Notes under the pieces: model-generated
What the model was told of the DNA's origin: nothing
The model's database searches: none
What the model saw: the letters and a program-made list of their open reading frames with translations, nothing else
Part shown: in pieces, positions 1 to 10,459 of the stretch
How positions within the stretch are numbered: the stretch's first letter is position 1
How the letters are laid out: each line of letters begins with the position of its first letter
DNA from: Artemisia argyi
Lineage: Eukaryota > Streptophyta > Magnoliopsida > Asterales > Asteraceae
DNA: 64,000 nucleotides
Reading direction: 5' to 3'
Assembly (NCBI GenBank): GCA_030686995.1
Contig: CM060709.1
Coordinates: forward strand, 305,064,357-305,128,356
Position numbers and translations under genes: made by a program

Positions 1-1271
1 TATAACAGGATCAAGACTAGATGCAAAAAGGATGGAATGAGTGCTCCTATGCTTGTTCCTACCATTCTTGCTGATGATGCAGAACTATCTTCTCAGAAAG
101 TTCAAATCGATGAAGTTGTTTCTTCTAGTGTGCCTGCTAGGTCTCCATCATTGTCTGCTGATGCTGTTTCTACTATGAATGTGGATGTTCCTGTTGTTGA
201 TCAAGTATGTCTACCTGCTACTGCTGCTGATGTGACAACTATTGCTGCTTCATCTGTTGTTGATAAATGTAAAGCCAAAGTTGTAGCAGAAGCTCTTCCT
301 TCTAGAAAGAGAACCAGGAAACAAATGCAGGAGGAGAGGTTGGGTGAAGAGGCTGAAAAAAGGTTAGCTGATGATCAACAAGCTAAAATGGCAAGATTTC
401 ATGAGCTTAAGGAAAGAGAAGTAGAGCTTGCAGCTGCTAGGGCTAAACAGATAAGGAAGGCCATGGATGAACAATATGCATCTGCTGCACTTGATTCTCC
501 TCAGGATTCTACTGATGAACAAATGGATATTTCATCAGTGGAAACTAATGCTGCAAAAGATATATCTACTGAAGATGTAGCTCATGAGGAACCTTCTTTA
601 CCACATGATGCTATTTATGTTCTTGGAAGAAGGGCCAAGAGAAGGGCCAGAGTGAGAACATCACATTCAACACAAAGAATAGTAGATGTTAATGCTCCTG
701 ATGCTTCCTTTATCAAAGAAGGATCCCCTGATGATTGGCTAGAGGGTGTTAGATATGTTTTGGTTCATTGGGAATTATCTAAGGATGGTCAGATCAATAC
801 CATTTATAGACTTGATAAAACTTCTCTATCATTTACATTCCTACAAGAAATACTACATCTTGTGGATCATCAGGATTTGCTCACTCTCAATGATTTGGTT
901 CACAAATATTATGCTACTCATACTCCTACAGGTTCAGGATTGTATCTATTGGGTGATCTCAGAGTGCTTTTGGATTCTTCTACTCCTACTGGTGCTGGTT
1001 ATGATGTGTGGAAAAAAGTCAGAGGTGGAAAGTTTAGAGTTGGAAGTTTTACCCTATGCCCTATGTTCATGTGTTGGAAACTACATCTGGACTCAGGCTT
1101 CTCATGGTTCTTGGCAAAAGGTATCATCTGACAGTGCCTCTTATGGAGAAAATGCTTCAACAGAAGTTGGAGATTCCTCCTGATCCAGTTGGGAATGCTA
1201 GGTTGTTTGCTGAATCTCTAGTTAAAGTGTTCAAACTCAGGATCAGGACTTCCAGAGCTGCTTCTACTTGA
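1..1271 (+). pseudogene. SIRE downstream ORF, C-terminal part, first tandem copy
   Basis: The reading frame is open from base 1 to about 1015, then shifts by one base and continues to the stop at 1271. The break is visible by comparison with the second copy (22480-22510), where the A-rich stretch after GTGTGG is one base longer. The protein is Ala/Ser/Asp/Glu-rich with a charged Lys/Arg/Glu helix (about 300-470), then a globular C-terminus with conserved segments such as YVHVLETTSGLRL. This type of ORF downstream of pol is known in SIRE elements and often annotated only as hypothetical; its function is unknown. Its true start lies left of the window. The copy matches 21478-22748. Confidence 0.8.
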
Positions 1272-1442
1272 TGGTATTTTGTTATATATTTCTTTCTTTA
1301 GTAATTAAAAAATAACATATTTGTATAGTATTGTGTATGTTGTATGCATGTTATGCTGTTGGTTCATATCACACCTTATCTGGTTATCAACTTACCTGAT
1401 GATGACTCTTCCATAAAAAAGTTGGCTAGTCCAAAGGGTACA
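1272..1442 (+). other. 3' untranslated stretch of left SIRE element, first copy
   Basis: AT-rich sequence after the ORF stop, matching 22749-22917 of the second copy. It ends with GTACA (1438-1442), the left target-site duplication of the inserted Athila-type element; the right copy is 20446-20450. Confidence 0.8.
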
Positions 1443-2799
1443 TGATGAGGCAAAAAATGAACCACTTTTAGGGGGTCATTTAAGCTCGGAATTGAATTTA
1501 TTTGATCAAATATTGCCCTAAATAATTCCTTTTGTGATTTTAGGTACTTTGGGAGTGAGTTCTGGAAAAGGAAGCAATTCGGACGTTTTTGGAGCATAAA
1601 AGTGAAGAAAATGGCAAAGACTTAATTTTCCATGCTGAGAACAGTACCTGACGGCGTCAAGAGGAAGATCATGATGGCGTCAAGAGTAAAAACCATGATG
1701 ACCCAGTGAATACATGACGGCGTCAGACCCAGATTTAGGTTGTCCGAGAAACTATTTGGCGGCGAGATGACGGCGTCAGACATTTTTTCTTGACGCCGTC
1801 ACCTATCAAAATCTATATATAGTTTTCTATTTTTCATTCATTAGGGAGGAACTTGTGTGGAGAAAACTAGGGCCGAACTTTGTAAACCCTAGGTCGTATT
1901 TTACAGTGTTTTCAAGGGTTTTCACCCCTTGAATCCTTTCATGTTCAATTGAGATAAGTCTTCTCTTAATTCAATCAATATGTCTATGTGTTGTTTGAAT
2001 ATATCTTATGCTTGTCTTGATTTCAACATGCTAGGCTAGATCTATCTTGTGTTTGCTTAGATGTAATGAAACTTAGATGTTAATTATGTGTTGATTACTT
2101 GTTTATGGTTGTATTGGATGAATGATTTCAATGTTAGGCTTAAGAAAACTGGCAGATCTCCATTGTGTAACATGCTTGAACGTCTTAGGAAACATGAACA
2201 GATGTGTACTAGGTTTTATTGGTTGTATTTAATGCATGAGCAAATTCTAGTGATCCCATGTTAGGAGCTTCTTAGCCGGCTCGACATAGGAGTGAAGTAG
2301 GCGCTCATAGGATTGGGGAAGTAACTACGCCACCCCATGAATGGTATTAAGGAATACAATCCGTCATCCACGCAACTATAACAAGTAATTAACATGTAAA
2401 AGATATCTAGGGAGTAGTGAAATCTAAGTAAACACTATTCTCCCACATATTGCTCACAGCTCTAGTTTAATTTAGTTTATTTTCATTTTTAGTATTTTAT
2501 TTTGATCGGATCTTAGTAATGGGTTAGTTGACTAGCAACTAAATCCGCCAAACTCCTTCAAACCCGAGATTTTTACTTGCTTTTCATAAAATATAAAAAA
2601 TACAAAAAGAATCATCCCTCATCTCTAGACCTAGTCTTTAGGTTTTCTAATCCTAGCGACACCATTCCTAGCTGAATGATCAATCCCCCGGTACTTGTCA
2701 TTATACTACACTACATCGATCAGGTACACTGCCTGGTGGGGGTTGTAAGCTTCTCGAGATCCCTCGAGAGGTAAAGCCTGGTGCAATCCCCACGCACCA
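1443..2799 (+). repeat. 5' LTR of outer Athila-type element
   Basis: Pairs with 19027-20445. Begins TGATGAGG and ends CACGCACCA; PBS follows at 2806. It is 1357 bp against 1419 bp for its partner; the difference is mainly a deletion near 1708, where the partner has an extra block at about 19292-19360. Contains TGACGGCGTCA-type motifs upstream of a TATATATA box (1814-1821). Confidence 0.92.
1814..1821 (+). promoter_or_regulatory. TATA box of outer 5' LTR
   Basis: TATATATA directly downstream of the TGACGGCGTCA motif cluster, at the same relative place as in the other LTRs of the family (3906-3913; 19461-19468). Probable U3 promoter; assignment is by motif and position only. Confidence 0.6.
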
Positions 2800-2805
2800 A
2801 GTTCT

Positions 2806-2824
2806 TGGCGCCGCAACCTGGGGA
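2806..2824 (+). promoter_or_regulatory. Primer-binding site, outer Athila-type element
   Basis: TGGCGCCGCAACCTGGGGA begins 7 bases after the LTR. It resembles the tRNA-Asp-type PBS used by Athila/Tat elements (TGGCGCCGTTGCCGGGG), with central mismatches. Confidence 0.75.
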
Positions 2825-2971
2825 ATAGTTATTGTCTAGGTTAGAATCTCTTTTTATTAGGTCTACTTGCTAGATTCCTTTCTAGTAAGATTTTATTTTT
2901 TATTTTTAGGTTCTCTTTAGTCTATCTTATTTCTTCGTGTTTTTGTTCGTAACTCTTTTCCATTCGACATC

Positions 2972-3468
2972 ATGGACGATGGTAACATCTTTGAACCCGT
3001 CATCCCACCACAACAAAACCCACCACTAGACAACCAACCTCTTAGGCCCTGAACCTTAAGAGAATACTCCTGACCTAGCCACCAAGGCTAACGAAACACT
3101 ATTGGGCTCACCGGAGCCAATGTGTCTCCCTTGCGATCCAACACCATCCGGTTGGTGCAAAGCGGATGTGCATTCCATGGACTTCGTTCCAAAGATCCAA
3201 ATCAACATCTCAAGGACTTCCTTAAAATCGTAGATTCTATAGACCTTGATGTTACAACTAGAGAGTCAACCCGATTACGCCTATTCCAATTCTCTCTACG
3301 TGATCAAGCTAGTCAATGGCTTGAACGTTTACCCGTGGGATCCATCACCTCATGGAATGATCTCACCACTCATTTCCTTGCTCAATTTTTCCCACCGGGG
3401 AGAACTACCAAGCTTAGAAATGACATCTTGATGTTCCAACAACGTCAAAATGAAACTCTTTATGAAGC
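2972..3468 (+). pseudogene. gag, N-terminal part, outer Athila-type element
   Basis: The reading frame starts at ATG 2972, at the same place as the intact homologous start at 31675. It carries three early in-frame stops (about 3050, 3074 and 3095), and from 3122 is open to the insertion point. The retrotransposon gag domain is recognisable ([20 protein letters not shown], then a QWLERLP segment and a FFPPGRTTKLRND segment). It is cut at 3468 by the inner element; gag resumes at 14258. GAAGC (3464-3468) is the left copy of the target-site duplication. Gag forms the virus-like particle that packages element RNA. Confidence 0.88.
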
Positions 3469-3671
3469 TGATGAGGCGAAAAATGATCCGCTTTTAGGGG
3501 GTCATTTAAGCCCGAATCCGAATTTATTTGATCAAATATTGCCCTAAATCGTTCCTTTTGTGATTTTAGGTGTTTGGAGAGTGAATTCTGGAAAAGAGGC
3601 TATTTTGGACGTTTTTGGAGCATAAAGTGAAGAAAACAACAAAGTACCAAATCCAAGCTGGAATTACAAGG

Positions 3672-3893
3672 TGACGGCGTCAAGAACTTACTCTTGACGG
3701 CGTCAGAAAGGATGAATATTTTACCGAAGGTTGTGAAGGCGTCAGATGAAGAGATGACGGCGTCAAAATGACCAAGATTAATTTACCGAGGGTGGTGACG
3801 GCGTCACATAGGCCGTCACGATTGGATCTAGGGCGTCCGAGGAAGTATATGGCGGCGAGTTGACGGCGTCAGATTCTACTCTTGACGCCGTCA
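3672..3893 (+). promoter_or_regulatory. TGACGGCGTCA motif cluster in U3
   Basis: About seven full or near copies of TGACGGCGTCA or its reverse complement TGACGCCGTCA (for example 3672, 3695, 3758, 3796, 3861, 3883). They end just before the TATA box at 3906. TGACG is the core of plant bZIP (TGA-factor) sites, so an LTR enhancer is a reasonable inference. Confidence 0.55.
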
Positions 3894-3905
3894 GGACGAT
3901 TTTCC

Positions 3906-3913
3906 TATATATA
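3906..3913 (+). promoter_or_regulatory. TATA box of inner 5' LTR
   Basis: TATATATA immediately downstream of the motif cluster. Probable promoter driving the gag-pol transcript. Confidence 0.6.
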
Positions 3914-4884
3914 GTTTTCTAGTTTTTTCATAAAAAAAAAGGGGGAGAAGTTTTGGTGAAACCCTAAAGACGATTTTGGTGCCTCTTTTACAGGTTTTTC
4001 AAGGGTTCCAAACCCTTGAGACCTTGCATTGTAATTGAGATAAGTATACTCTTAATTCAATCAATATGTCTATGTGTTGGTTGTCTATCTTTTGTTCTTA
4101 TCTTAATTCTACTATGCTAGGCTAAATTTCCTTTGTGTTTGCTTAGATCTAATGAAACCTAGATGTTGATTATGTGTTGATTACTTGTCTATTCTTGTTT
4201 TGAATGAATGATATTATATGTTAGGCTTAAGAAAACTGGCAGATCTCCAAATGGTAACATGCTTGAACGTCTTAAGAAACATGAACCGAGGCGTACTAGG
4301 TCTTTATTGGTTGTATTTAATGCATGAGCCACTGTTTACAATCCCTATAGTTGTGCTGGGTCATGGTGTAGGAGGAGATAAGAGCTCATAGAGTTGGGGA
4401 GTTATGTATGCCACTACACGAATGGTATTAAGGAATACAACCCGTCATTCATACAAGTGTAACAAGTAATTAACATGTAAAAGATATCTAGGGAGTAATG
4501 AAGTCTAAGTAAACACAATTTCTCCAACCACTGCTCACAACCTTAGTTTAATATTAGTTTAATTTTATTTTCATTAGTTAATTAGTTATAAAGTAGTTTT
4601 TAGGTTAGTTGATTAGCAACTAATTCCGCCCACTCCTTCAAAACCCGAGATTTTAATTGCTTTCATAAAATATAAAAACACAAAAATAATCATCTTTCAT
4701 CTCTAGAACTTTTAATTAGGTTTTCTAATCCTAGCGACACTATTCCTAAGCTGAACGATCAATCCCCCGGTACTTGTCACTATACTATACTACAACGATC
4801 AGGTACACTGCCTGGTGGGGGTTGTAAGCCTCGCGAGATCCCTCGAGAGGTAAAGCAAGGTGCGATTCCCACGCATCAAGTTTT

Positions 4885-4903
4885 TGGCGCCGCAGCCCGG
4901 GGA
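4885..4903 (+). promoter_or_regulatory. Primer-binding site, inner Athila-type element
   Basis: TGGCGCCGCAGCCCGGGGA starts 6 bases after the 5' LTR; it resembles the tRNA-Asp-type PBS of Athila/Tat elements. Confidence 0.78.
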
Positions 4904-5049
4904 ATAGTTATTGTCTAGGTTAGGATTTCTTTTTATTAGGTCTACTTGCTAGATTCCTTTCTAGTAAGATTTTATTTTTATTTTTAGGTCTTCTTTAGTC
5001 TATCTTATTTCTTCGTGCTTTTGTTCGTAACTCTTTACCATCCACCATC
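4904..5049 (+). other. Leader between PBS and gag-pol start
   Basis: About 146 bp of untranslated leader, closely similar to the leaders at 2825-2971 and 31527-31674 of the related elements. A packaging signal would be expected here by analogy, but I cannot point to one. Confidence 0.6.
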
Positions 5050-8000
5050 ATGGCAACCAACGAATTCTCTAACCTTAGGATCACTAGGAGTCGTAGCACC
5101 ACTAAAGACCTCGTCTTGCCTTATGCAGAACCCGAAAGAGAAATGTGTAGGCTAAGACGAACTCACTCAACGCCTGAACCATCCAGCATTGCTATCGACT
5201 TTGATGCACCTCTCTCTGAAGAAAATTCAGAAAATCACATCACAACCCCGAGCTCCCACAATGAGACGAATACTCCTATAATACCTCCTCCTAAGCGTCT
5301 CAAGGATTACTCTTCCCCAACTCCTCGTGGGTTTTCCAACGCCATTGTTTATCCAAACGAACACACCAACGAGGTCTTGCATGCAAATGATATTTGGCTT
5401 GTCAAAAGTGTTTGTAAGTTCCACGGACTTGATGAGGAAAATCCGATCCAACACATCAAGGACTTCCTAAAAATAGTGGATACCATCCATACGGGTGGGA
5501 CTACTAGAAACACATCCCGACTGCGATTCTTCCCTTTCACCTTATACGAAAAAGCCCAAGAATGGTATGACAAACTCCCTTCCGAATCTATTTTCACATG
5601 GGAGCAACTCATATCCAAGTTCTATGAGAAGTTCTTTCCACCTGGAAAAACCTCAGCATTCAGGGATAGGATCCTTCGTTTCCGAAAGGGGAGGGATGAA
5701 CACTTCCATAAAGCGTGGACTAGATTCAAAGATTTAATAAGACAAGTTCCACATCATGGCATTGAACTTTGGCTCTTGGTCCAAATCTTTTACGAAAATA
5801 TCTCCTCTAATGACCGGAACGGAATCAACCAATCTAGGAAAGGAAGATTGGCCAATCTTAGTGCCGAGGAAGGATGGGACAGGATTGAAGAATATGCCCA
5901 AGACCTGGATGACACTTGGGATGAACCTGAGACGACTATCGACATTTCTGAAACCACCTCGGATCGATTGAGCAAAGTTCACAAAAGAATGGATTGCCTT
6001 GCTGGATCTCAACCACCTAAAATGCTGTCTAATCCTTACTTGATCTGCGATTACTGTGGAGGTCCGCATGAGGTGGAGGAATGCGGAGGAGCAGCCACAA
6101 CTGAACATGCATGCTTATCAGGAGGAGACATTTATGCTGATCCCTCCCTTTTGCCTTTCTACCAAAATGATGATTATACCCTTTGGGGGAATCTGGTAAG
6201 GAAAAGAGTAGGGGAGGGAGGCCCTGAATTCAAGATCAGGAGCAATTTCGAAGATGACCTTGGTCACTTCACTCAAGAAAAAGACTTGCAAATGAAAGGG
6301 CTTAATGAGCTTTTTGACGAACAGCAGGAGGATGTCGGAGAATTTTTCAGCAAGCTTAACTCAGCCCTAGATAACCTCCAACCACCGTCAGAAAGAGGAA
6401 AAGATCCCATGCTCGCGATTACCACACGGGCCGGAACGACAACCAAGGACCCTCCTTACCCAAATTCGTCCCCAATCACACTCAATTCAGACAAACCTGG
6501 GGAGGAGGAGCAGGATGTCGTCATTGGCACCCCGGACCAACCACCAGTAACAACCCCCTCCCCATCAGCCCTTCCTAACCCACCTGTGAGAATTCTGTAC
6601 CCATCCCGACTAAGGAACCAAAAAACGGAGAATGATAACAAGAGATTCTTGTCATACCTAAGAGACTCGGTTGTCACCATACCTCTCCTGGATGCTTGCT
6701 ATCACATGCCAAAGTATAGCACATATTTCAAAAAACTGCTCGCTAACAGGAAGAAACTCGAGGGTCTTGTAACCCTAGGGGAAGAATGCTCAGTGGTGAC
6801 CCATAAAGGGCTACCAAAGAAGGTAGACGATCCGGGCAGCTTCACCTTGCCATGCTCTATAGGTCCTCTATCAATCAAGAATGCTCTTGCCGATTTGGGA
6901 GCAAGTATCAACCTCATGCCTCTCTCTATGTTCCGTAAACTAGGATATTCCGGATTGAAGCCTACCCGTATGAACATCCAACTAGCCGATAGATCAGTCA
7001 AATACCCCGAAGGGATATGTGAGAACGTGCTAGTCAAAGTTGGGAAATTCAAATTCCCTGTCGACTTCGTAATCCTGGATATGGAGGAGGACGACGTGGT
7101 ACCTATCATTTTAGGTAGACCATTTCTTGCTACCGCTCGTGCAGTCATCGATGTCTACGATGGCAAGTTGACTTTACGAGTAGGAGACGATAGCACAACC
7201 TTCGACATTAAAGATTCTATGGACCTCTCCCTCGAAGCGTCCAACCGGCTCTACTTTATTGGGGAAGTAGATGAGCTCACAGATGTCATTGATGATTGCA
7301 TCGATGAACAAATCGACGAAGGCTGGTTACGGGACGAGAGCTTTCTGCCCTTGCTAGAGGTGGAAAAGACGGAGGAGGTTAATGCAGTCTCCTTCTACCC
7401 TAGACAAGAGGCAACGGAGCATCTCGAGCTCCGAAAGCCCGAGAACAAGCTCAAACCTTCTATAATCGAGCCCCCTGACGTTGATCTTAAAGAGCTCCCT
7501 AATCATTTGGAGTATGCCTTCCTCCAGGGAGAAAATCAACTCCCGGTAATCATAAACTCTTCCCTGGAAAAGGAACAAAAAGTTAAACTCTTAGAGATCC
7601 TGAAGAAATACAAGGGGGTACTCGCATGGAGTGTGGCCGACATTAAGGGGATTGACTCAACTTTTTGCACACATAAGATTCTTATGGAGGAAGATTATAA
7701 ACCTACTGTGCAACCCCAGAGGCGAGTAAACCCTAACATTAAGGAAGTAGTGAAGAAAGAAGTGATCAAACTCTTGGATGCAGGACTAATCTACCCGATC
7801 TCGGATAGCCCATGGGTCAGTCCTGTGCAGGTTGTACCTAAAAAGGGTGGAATGACTGTAGTGAAGAATGACAAGGGTGAGATGGTGCCCCAGAGAACTG
7901 TCACTGGATGGCGGGTATGCATTGACTATCGAAAGCTCAACGATGCCACGAGAAAAGATCACTTTCCCTTACCATTCATTGATCAGATGTTAGAAAGATT

Positions 8001-10389
8001 ATCTGGACACGAGTACTATTGTTTCTTGGATGGATTCTCAGGCTATTTTCAAATCCCCATTGCACCCGAGGACCAAGAAAAAACCACGTTTACTTGCCGT
8101 TATGGAACGTTTGCTTACAAAAGGATGCCTTTTGGGCTATGTAATGCCCCCGCCACTTTCCAACGTTGCATGACCGCAATATTTCACGAACTCATGGAAG
8201 ACAGCATGGAGGTATTCATGGATGACTTTTCAGTCTTCGGAAACTCCTTCGACCGCTGTCTTGCTAATTTAGAAAAGATGCTTAAACGTTGTGAAGAAAC
8301 CAACTTGGTGTTGAACTGGGAGAAGTGTCATTTCATGGTAAAGGAAGGAATTGTGTTGGGGCATAAGATTTCAGGGAACGGGATAGAGGTGGACCAAGCT
8401 AAGGTTGAAGCTATATCTAAGTTACCGTACCCCACGACTGTTAAGGCAATACGCAGCTTTTTGGGGCACGCCGGATTTTATCGGAGATTCATCAAGGACT
8501 TCTCCAAAATTGCCCGGCCAATGACTCAATTGCTGGTGAAGGATGCTCCATTCGATTTTTCCCAAGAATGCAAAGATGCTTTCGACCTCCTAAAAAGGGA
8601 ACTCACTCAAGCTCCAATCATGATCACACCCAACTGGGAGTTACCATTTGAAATAATGTGTGACGCTAGCGACTTCGCTGTCGGGGCTGTATTAGGTCAG
8701 CGACATGACAAGCTTTTCCAACCTATTTACTACGCTAGCAAAACCATGAATCCCGCCCAAGAGAACTACTCCACCACCGAAAAAGAATTACTAGCCGTAG
8801 TGTTTGCATTCGACAAATTCCGACAATATCTTGTCCTTTCAAAGACAGTCGTCTTCACTGACCACTCAGCTCTTAGATATCTGTTTGCGAAACAGGACGC
8901 CAAGCCACGACTGATCCGGTGGATCTTGTTGCTGCAAGAATTTGATGTTGAGATTCGCGATAAGAGGGGGGCAGAGAATCTAGCCGCCGATCATCTATCT
9001 CGCCTTGAAAACCCCCTGGATGAACATGATAGAGGTGAGATTAAAGATTCGTTTCCTGACGAACAACTAATGTCTATCCTTGATTCGGAACCATGGTACG
9101 CCGACTTTGCCAATTACTTCGCAAGTAGATGTAGGCTCGTCCCTGAACACCTAACTAAATACGAGAGGAAGAGGTTCTTTTCCCAGCTGAAGTATTACTT
9201 CTGGGATGAACCATTTTTATTCCGAAGGTGTCCTGACCACATTATAAGGCGTTGTGTTTCGGAGAATGAGGCAGTAAAAATCATGAGGGAATGTCACTCC
9301 GGTCCTTCTGGAGGGCATCATGGGATAAATGTTACTGCCCGAAAGATTCTCGATGCAGGATTCTATTGGCCCACAATTTTCCGTGATGTAAAAGATATGG
9401 TACAAGCGTGTGATGCATGTCAACGGGCTGGAAATATATCACGTAGGGATGAGGCACCTCAGAACTTTATACAAGTTTGTGAGGTATTCGATGTTTGGGG
9501 AATTGACTTTATGGGACCCTTTCCGTCCTCAGGGGGAAACGAGTACATCTTAGTCGCCATTGACTATGTTTCAAAATGGGTTGAAGCACAAGCCCTTAGG
9601 ACTAATGATGCTAGAGTGGTCATTCATTTCCTGAAAAAGCTTTTCGCAAGATTCGGGATTCCGAAAGCTCTCATCAGCGATAGGGGGACACATTTTTGCA
9701 ATGCACAAATGGAAAAGGTAATGAAAAGGTATGGAGTACCCCACCGATTCTCCACCGCCTATCATCCACAAACCAATGGCCAAGTCGAAAACACCAATAG
9801 AGCTATCAAAAGAATACTTGAAAAAACAGTTAGTCAAAACAGAAAGGACTGGTCATTCAAACTCGACGAAGCCTTATGGGCATTCCGAACTGCCTACAAA
9901 ACACCTATTGGAACGACCCCGTTCCGCATGGTGTATGGTAAGGCATGTCATTTACCAGTAGAATTAGAACACAAGGCTTATTGGGCGCTTAAGGCATGCA
10001 ACTTAGATTACACGACTGCGGGGAATAATAGGTTTATGCAATTACACGAGCTTGATGAGCTTAGATTAGAAGCCTATGAATCCTCCATCACATACAAAGA
10101 GAGGGCTAAAAGATGGCATGATCAAAGAATTAAAAAACCAAAAGAATTTTCAGATGGAGACAAGGTCCTGTTATACAATTCTCGGTTGAGATTATTTCCG
10201 GGAAAACTTAAGTCTAGATGGTATGGGCCGTTCACGGTGAAGAATTCCTCTAAATTTGGAGCTGTAGTGTTAGTTGATGACGAGGGTAGGGAATTCACGG
10301 TTAACATACAACGTGTAAAACATTACCAAGAAAATAACAATGAAATGATTAATGAGGAAGATGTGATGTTTGATGATGAAATCACGTAG
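5050..10389 (+). CDS. Gag-Pol polyprotein, Ty3/gypsy Athila-type (1779 aa)
   Basis: A single uninterrupted ORF encoding the structural and enzymatic proteins of the element. Order: gag domain (about residues 110-290, with a [13 protein letters not shown] segment); a CCHC-like knuckle [13 protein letters not shown] with one residue fewer than usual between Cys and His; retropepsin with [13 protein letters not shown] (catalytic Asp about 615); reverse transcriptase from about 925 with FMDDF at 1056-1060 (a variant of YMDD); RNase H from about 1205 ([14 protein letters not shown]); integrase with zinc-binding H/C residues (about 1416-1457) and catalytic D1486, D1544, E1580 at DD35E spacing. No chromodomain is visible, consistent with a non-chromovirus. 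Gag and pol share one frame. ATG 5050 is the first start after the leader and aligns with the gag starts of the relatives. No inactivating change seen. Confidence 0.95.
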   Translation: MATNEFSNLRITRSRSTTKDLVLPYAEPEREMCRLRRTHSTPEPSSIAIDFDAPLSEENSENHITTPSSHNETNTPIIPPPKRLKDYSSPTPRGFSNAIVYPNEHTNEVLHANDIWLVKSVCKFHGLDEENPIQHIKDFLKIVDTIHTGGTTRNTSRLRFFPFTLYEKAQEWYDKLPSESIFTWEQLISKFYEKFFPPGKTSAFRDRILRFRKGRDEHFHKAWTRFKDLIRQVPHHGIELWLLVQIFYENISSNDRNGINQSRKGRLANLSAEEGWDRIEEYAQDLDDTWDEPETTIDISETTSDRLSKVHKRMDCLAGSQPPKMLSNPYLICDYCGGPHEVEECGGAATTEHACLSGGDIYADPSLLPFYQNDDYTLWGNLVRKRVGEGGPEFKIRSNFEDDLGHFTQEKDLQMKGLNELFDEQQEDVGEFFSKLNSALDNLQPPSERGKDPMLAITTRAGTTTKDPPYPNSSPITLNSDKPGEEEQDVVIGTPDQPPVTTPSPSALPNPPVRILYPSRLRNQKTENDNKRFLSYLRDSVVTIPLLDACYHMPKYSTYFKKLLANRKKLEGLVTLGEECSVVTHKGLPKKVDDPGSFTLPCSIGPLSIKNALADLGASINLMPLSMFRKLGYSGLKPTRMNIQLADRSVKYPEGICENVLVKVGKFKFPVDFVILDMEEDDVVPIILGRPFLATARAVIDVYDGKLTLRVGDDSTTFDIKDSMDLSLEASNRLYFIGEVDELTDVIDDCIDEQIDEGWLRDESFLPLLEVEKTEEVNAVSFYPRQEATEHLELRKPENKLKPSIIEPPDVDLKELPNHLEYAFLQGENQLPVIINSSLEKEQKVKLLEILKKYKGVLAWSVADIKGIDSTFCTHKILMEEDYKPTVQPQRRVNPNIKEVVKKEVIKLLDAGLIYPISDSPWVSPVQVVPKKGGMTVVKNDKGEMVPQRTVTGWRVCIDYRKLNDATRKDHFPLPFIDQMLERLSGHEYYCFLDGFSGYFQIPIAPEDQEKTTFTCRYGTFAYKRMPFGLCNAPATFQRCMTAIFHELMEDSMEVFMDDFSVFGNSFDRCLANLEKMLKRCEETNLVLNWEKCHFMVKEGIVLGHKISGNGIEVDQAKVEAISKLPYPTTVKAIRSFLGHAGFYRRFIKDFSKIARPMTQLLVKDAPFDFSQECKDAFDLLKRELTQAPIMITPNWELPFEIMCDASDFAVGAVLGQRHDKLFQPIYYASKTMNPAQENYSTTEKELLAVVFAFDKFRQYLVLSKTVVFTDHSALRYLFAKQDAKPRLIRWILLLQEFDVEIRDKRGAENLAADHLSRLENPLDEHDRGEIKDSFPDEQLMSILDSEPWYADFANYFASRCRLVPEHLTKYERKRFFSQLKYYFWDEPFLFRRCPDHIIRRCVSENEAVKIMRECHSGPSGGHHGINVTARKILDAGFYWPTIFRDVKDMVQACDACQRAGNISRRDEAPQNFIQVCEVFDVWGIDFMGPFPSSGGNEYILVAIDYVSKWVEAQALRTNDARVVIHFLKKLFARFGIPKALISDRGTHFCNAQMEKVMKRYGVPHRFSTAYHPQTNGQVENTNRAIKRILEKTVSQNRKDWSFKLDEALWAFRTAYKTPIGTTPFRMVYGKACHLPVELEHKAYWALKACNLDYTTAGNNRFMQLHELDELRLEAYESSITYKERAKRWHDQRIKKPKEFSDGDKVLLYNSRLRLFPGKLKSRWYGPFTVKNSSKFGAVVLVDDEGREFTVNIQRVKHYQENNNEMINEEDVMFDDEIT

Positions 10390-10403
10390 TAACCCACAAC
10401 TTT

Positions 10404-10459
10404 GAGTCTAGCTACAAGACTCGTAAATAAAGAAAAGCGCTTCTTGGGAGGCAACCCAT
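10404..10459 (+). promoter_or_regulatory. Conserved post-stop stem-loop and AAGCGCTTCTTGGGAGG box
   Basis: Fourteen bases after the stop, GAGTCT (10404-10409) and AGACTC (10417-10422) can pair with a 7-base loop. They are followed by AAGCGCTTCTTGGGAGG and CAACCCA. The same block follows the stop in both other Athila-type elements (16553-16607, 27565-27619). Conservation across elements with different coding modules suggests an RNA-level function. Confidence 0.6.

Larger units (their letters stand above)
3469..4878 (+). repeat. 5' LTR of inner Athila-type element
   Basis: 1410 bp, partner 12843-14252. Ends are the inverted pair TGATG/CATCA. A cluster of TGACGGCGTCA-like motifs (3672-3893) lies directly upstream of the TATA box. 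The 3' third holds the conserved CTGCCTGGTGGGGG stretch found in all LTRs of this family here. Confidence 0.95.

Noticed and set aside
746..1183. Overlapping + strand ORF (145 aa) rich in Leu/Ile/Cys
   Set aside because: Shadow frame of the SIRE downstream ORF; the same shadow appears at 22162-22698.
2806..2824. tRNA-like sequences near LTRs (also at 4885 and 46051)
   Set aside because: These are primer-binding sites complementary to tRNA 3' ends, not tRNA genes; no cloverleaf could be found.
5227..9837. Minus-strand and frame-shifted ORFs of 60-148 codons across gag-pol
   Set aside because: All lie inside the intact 1779-residue Gag-Pol ORF and show no domains.
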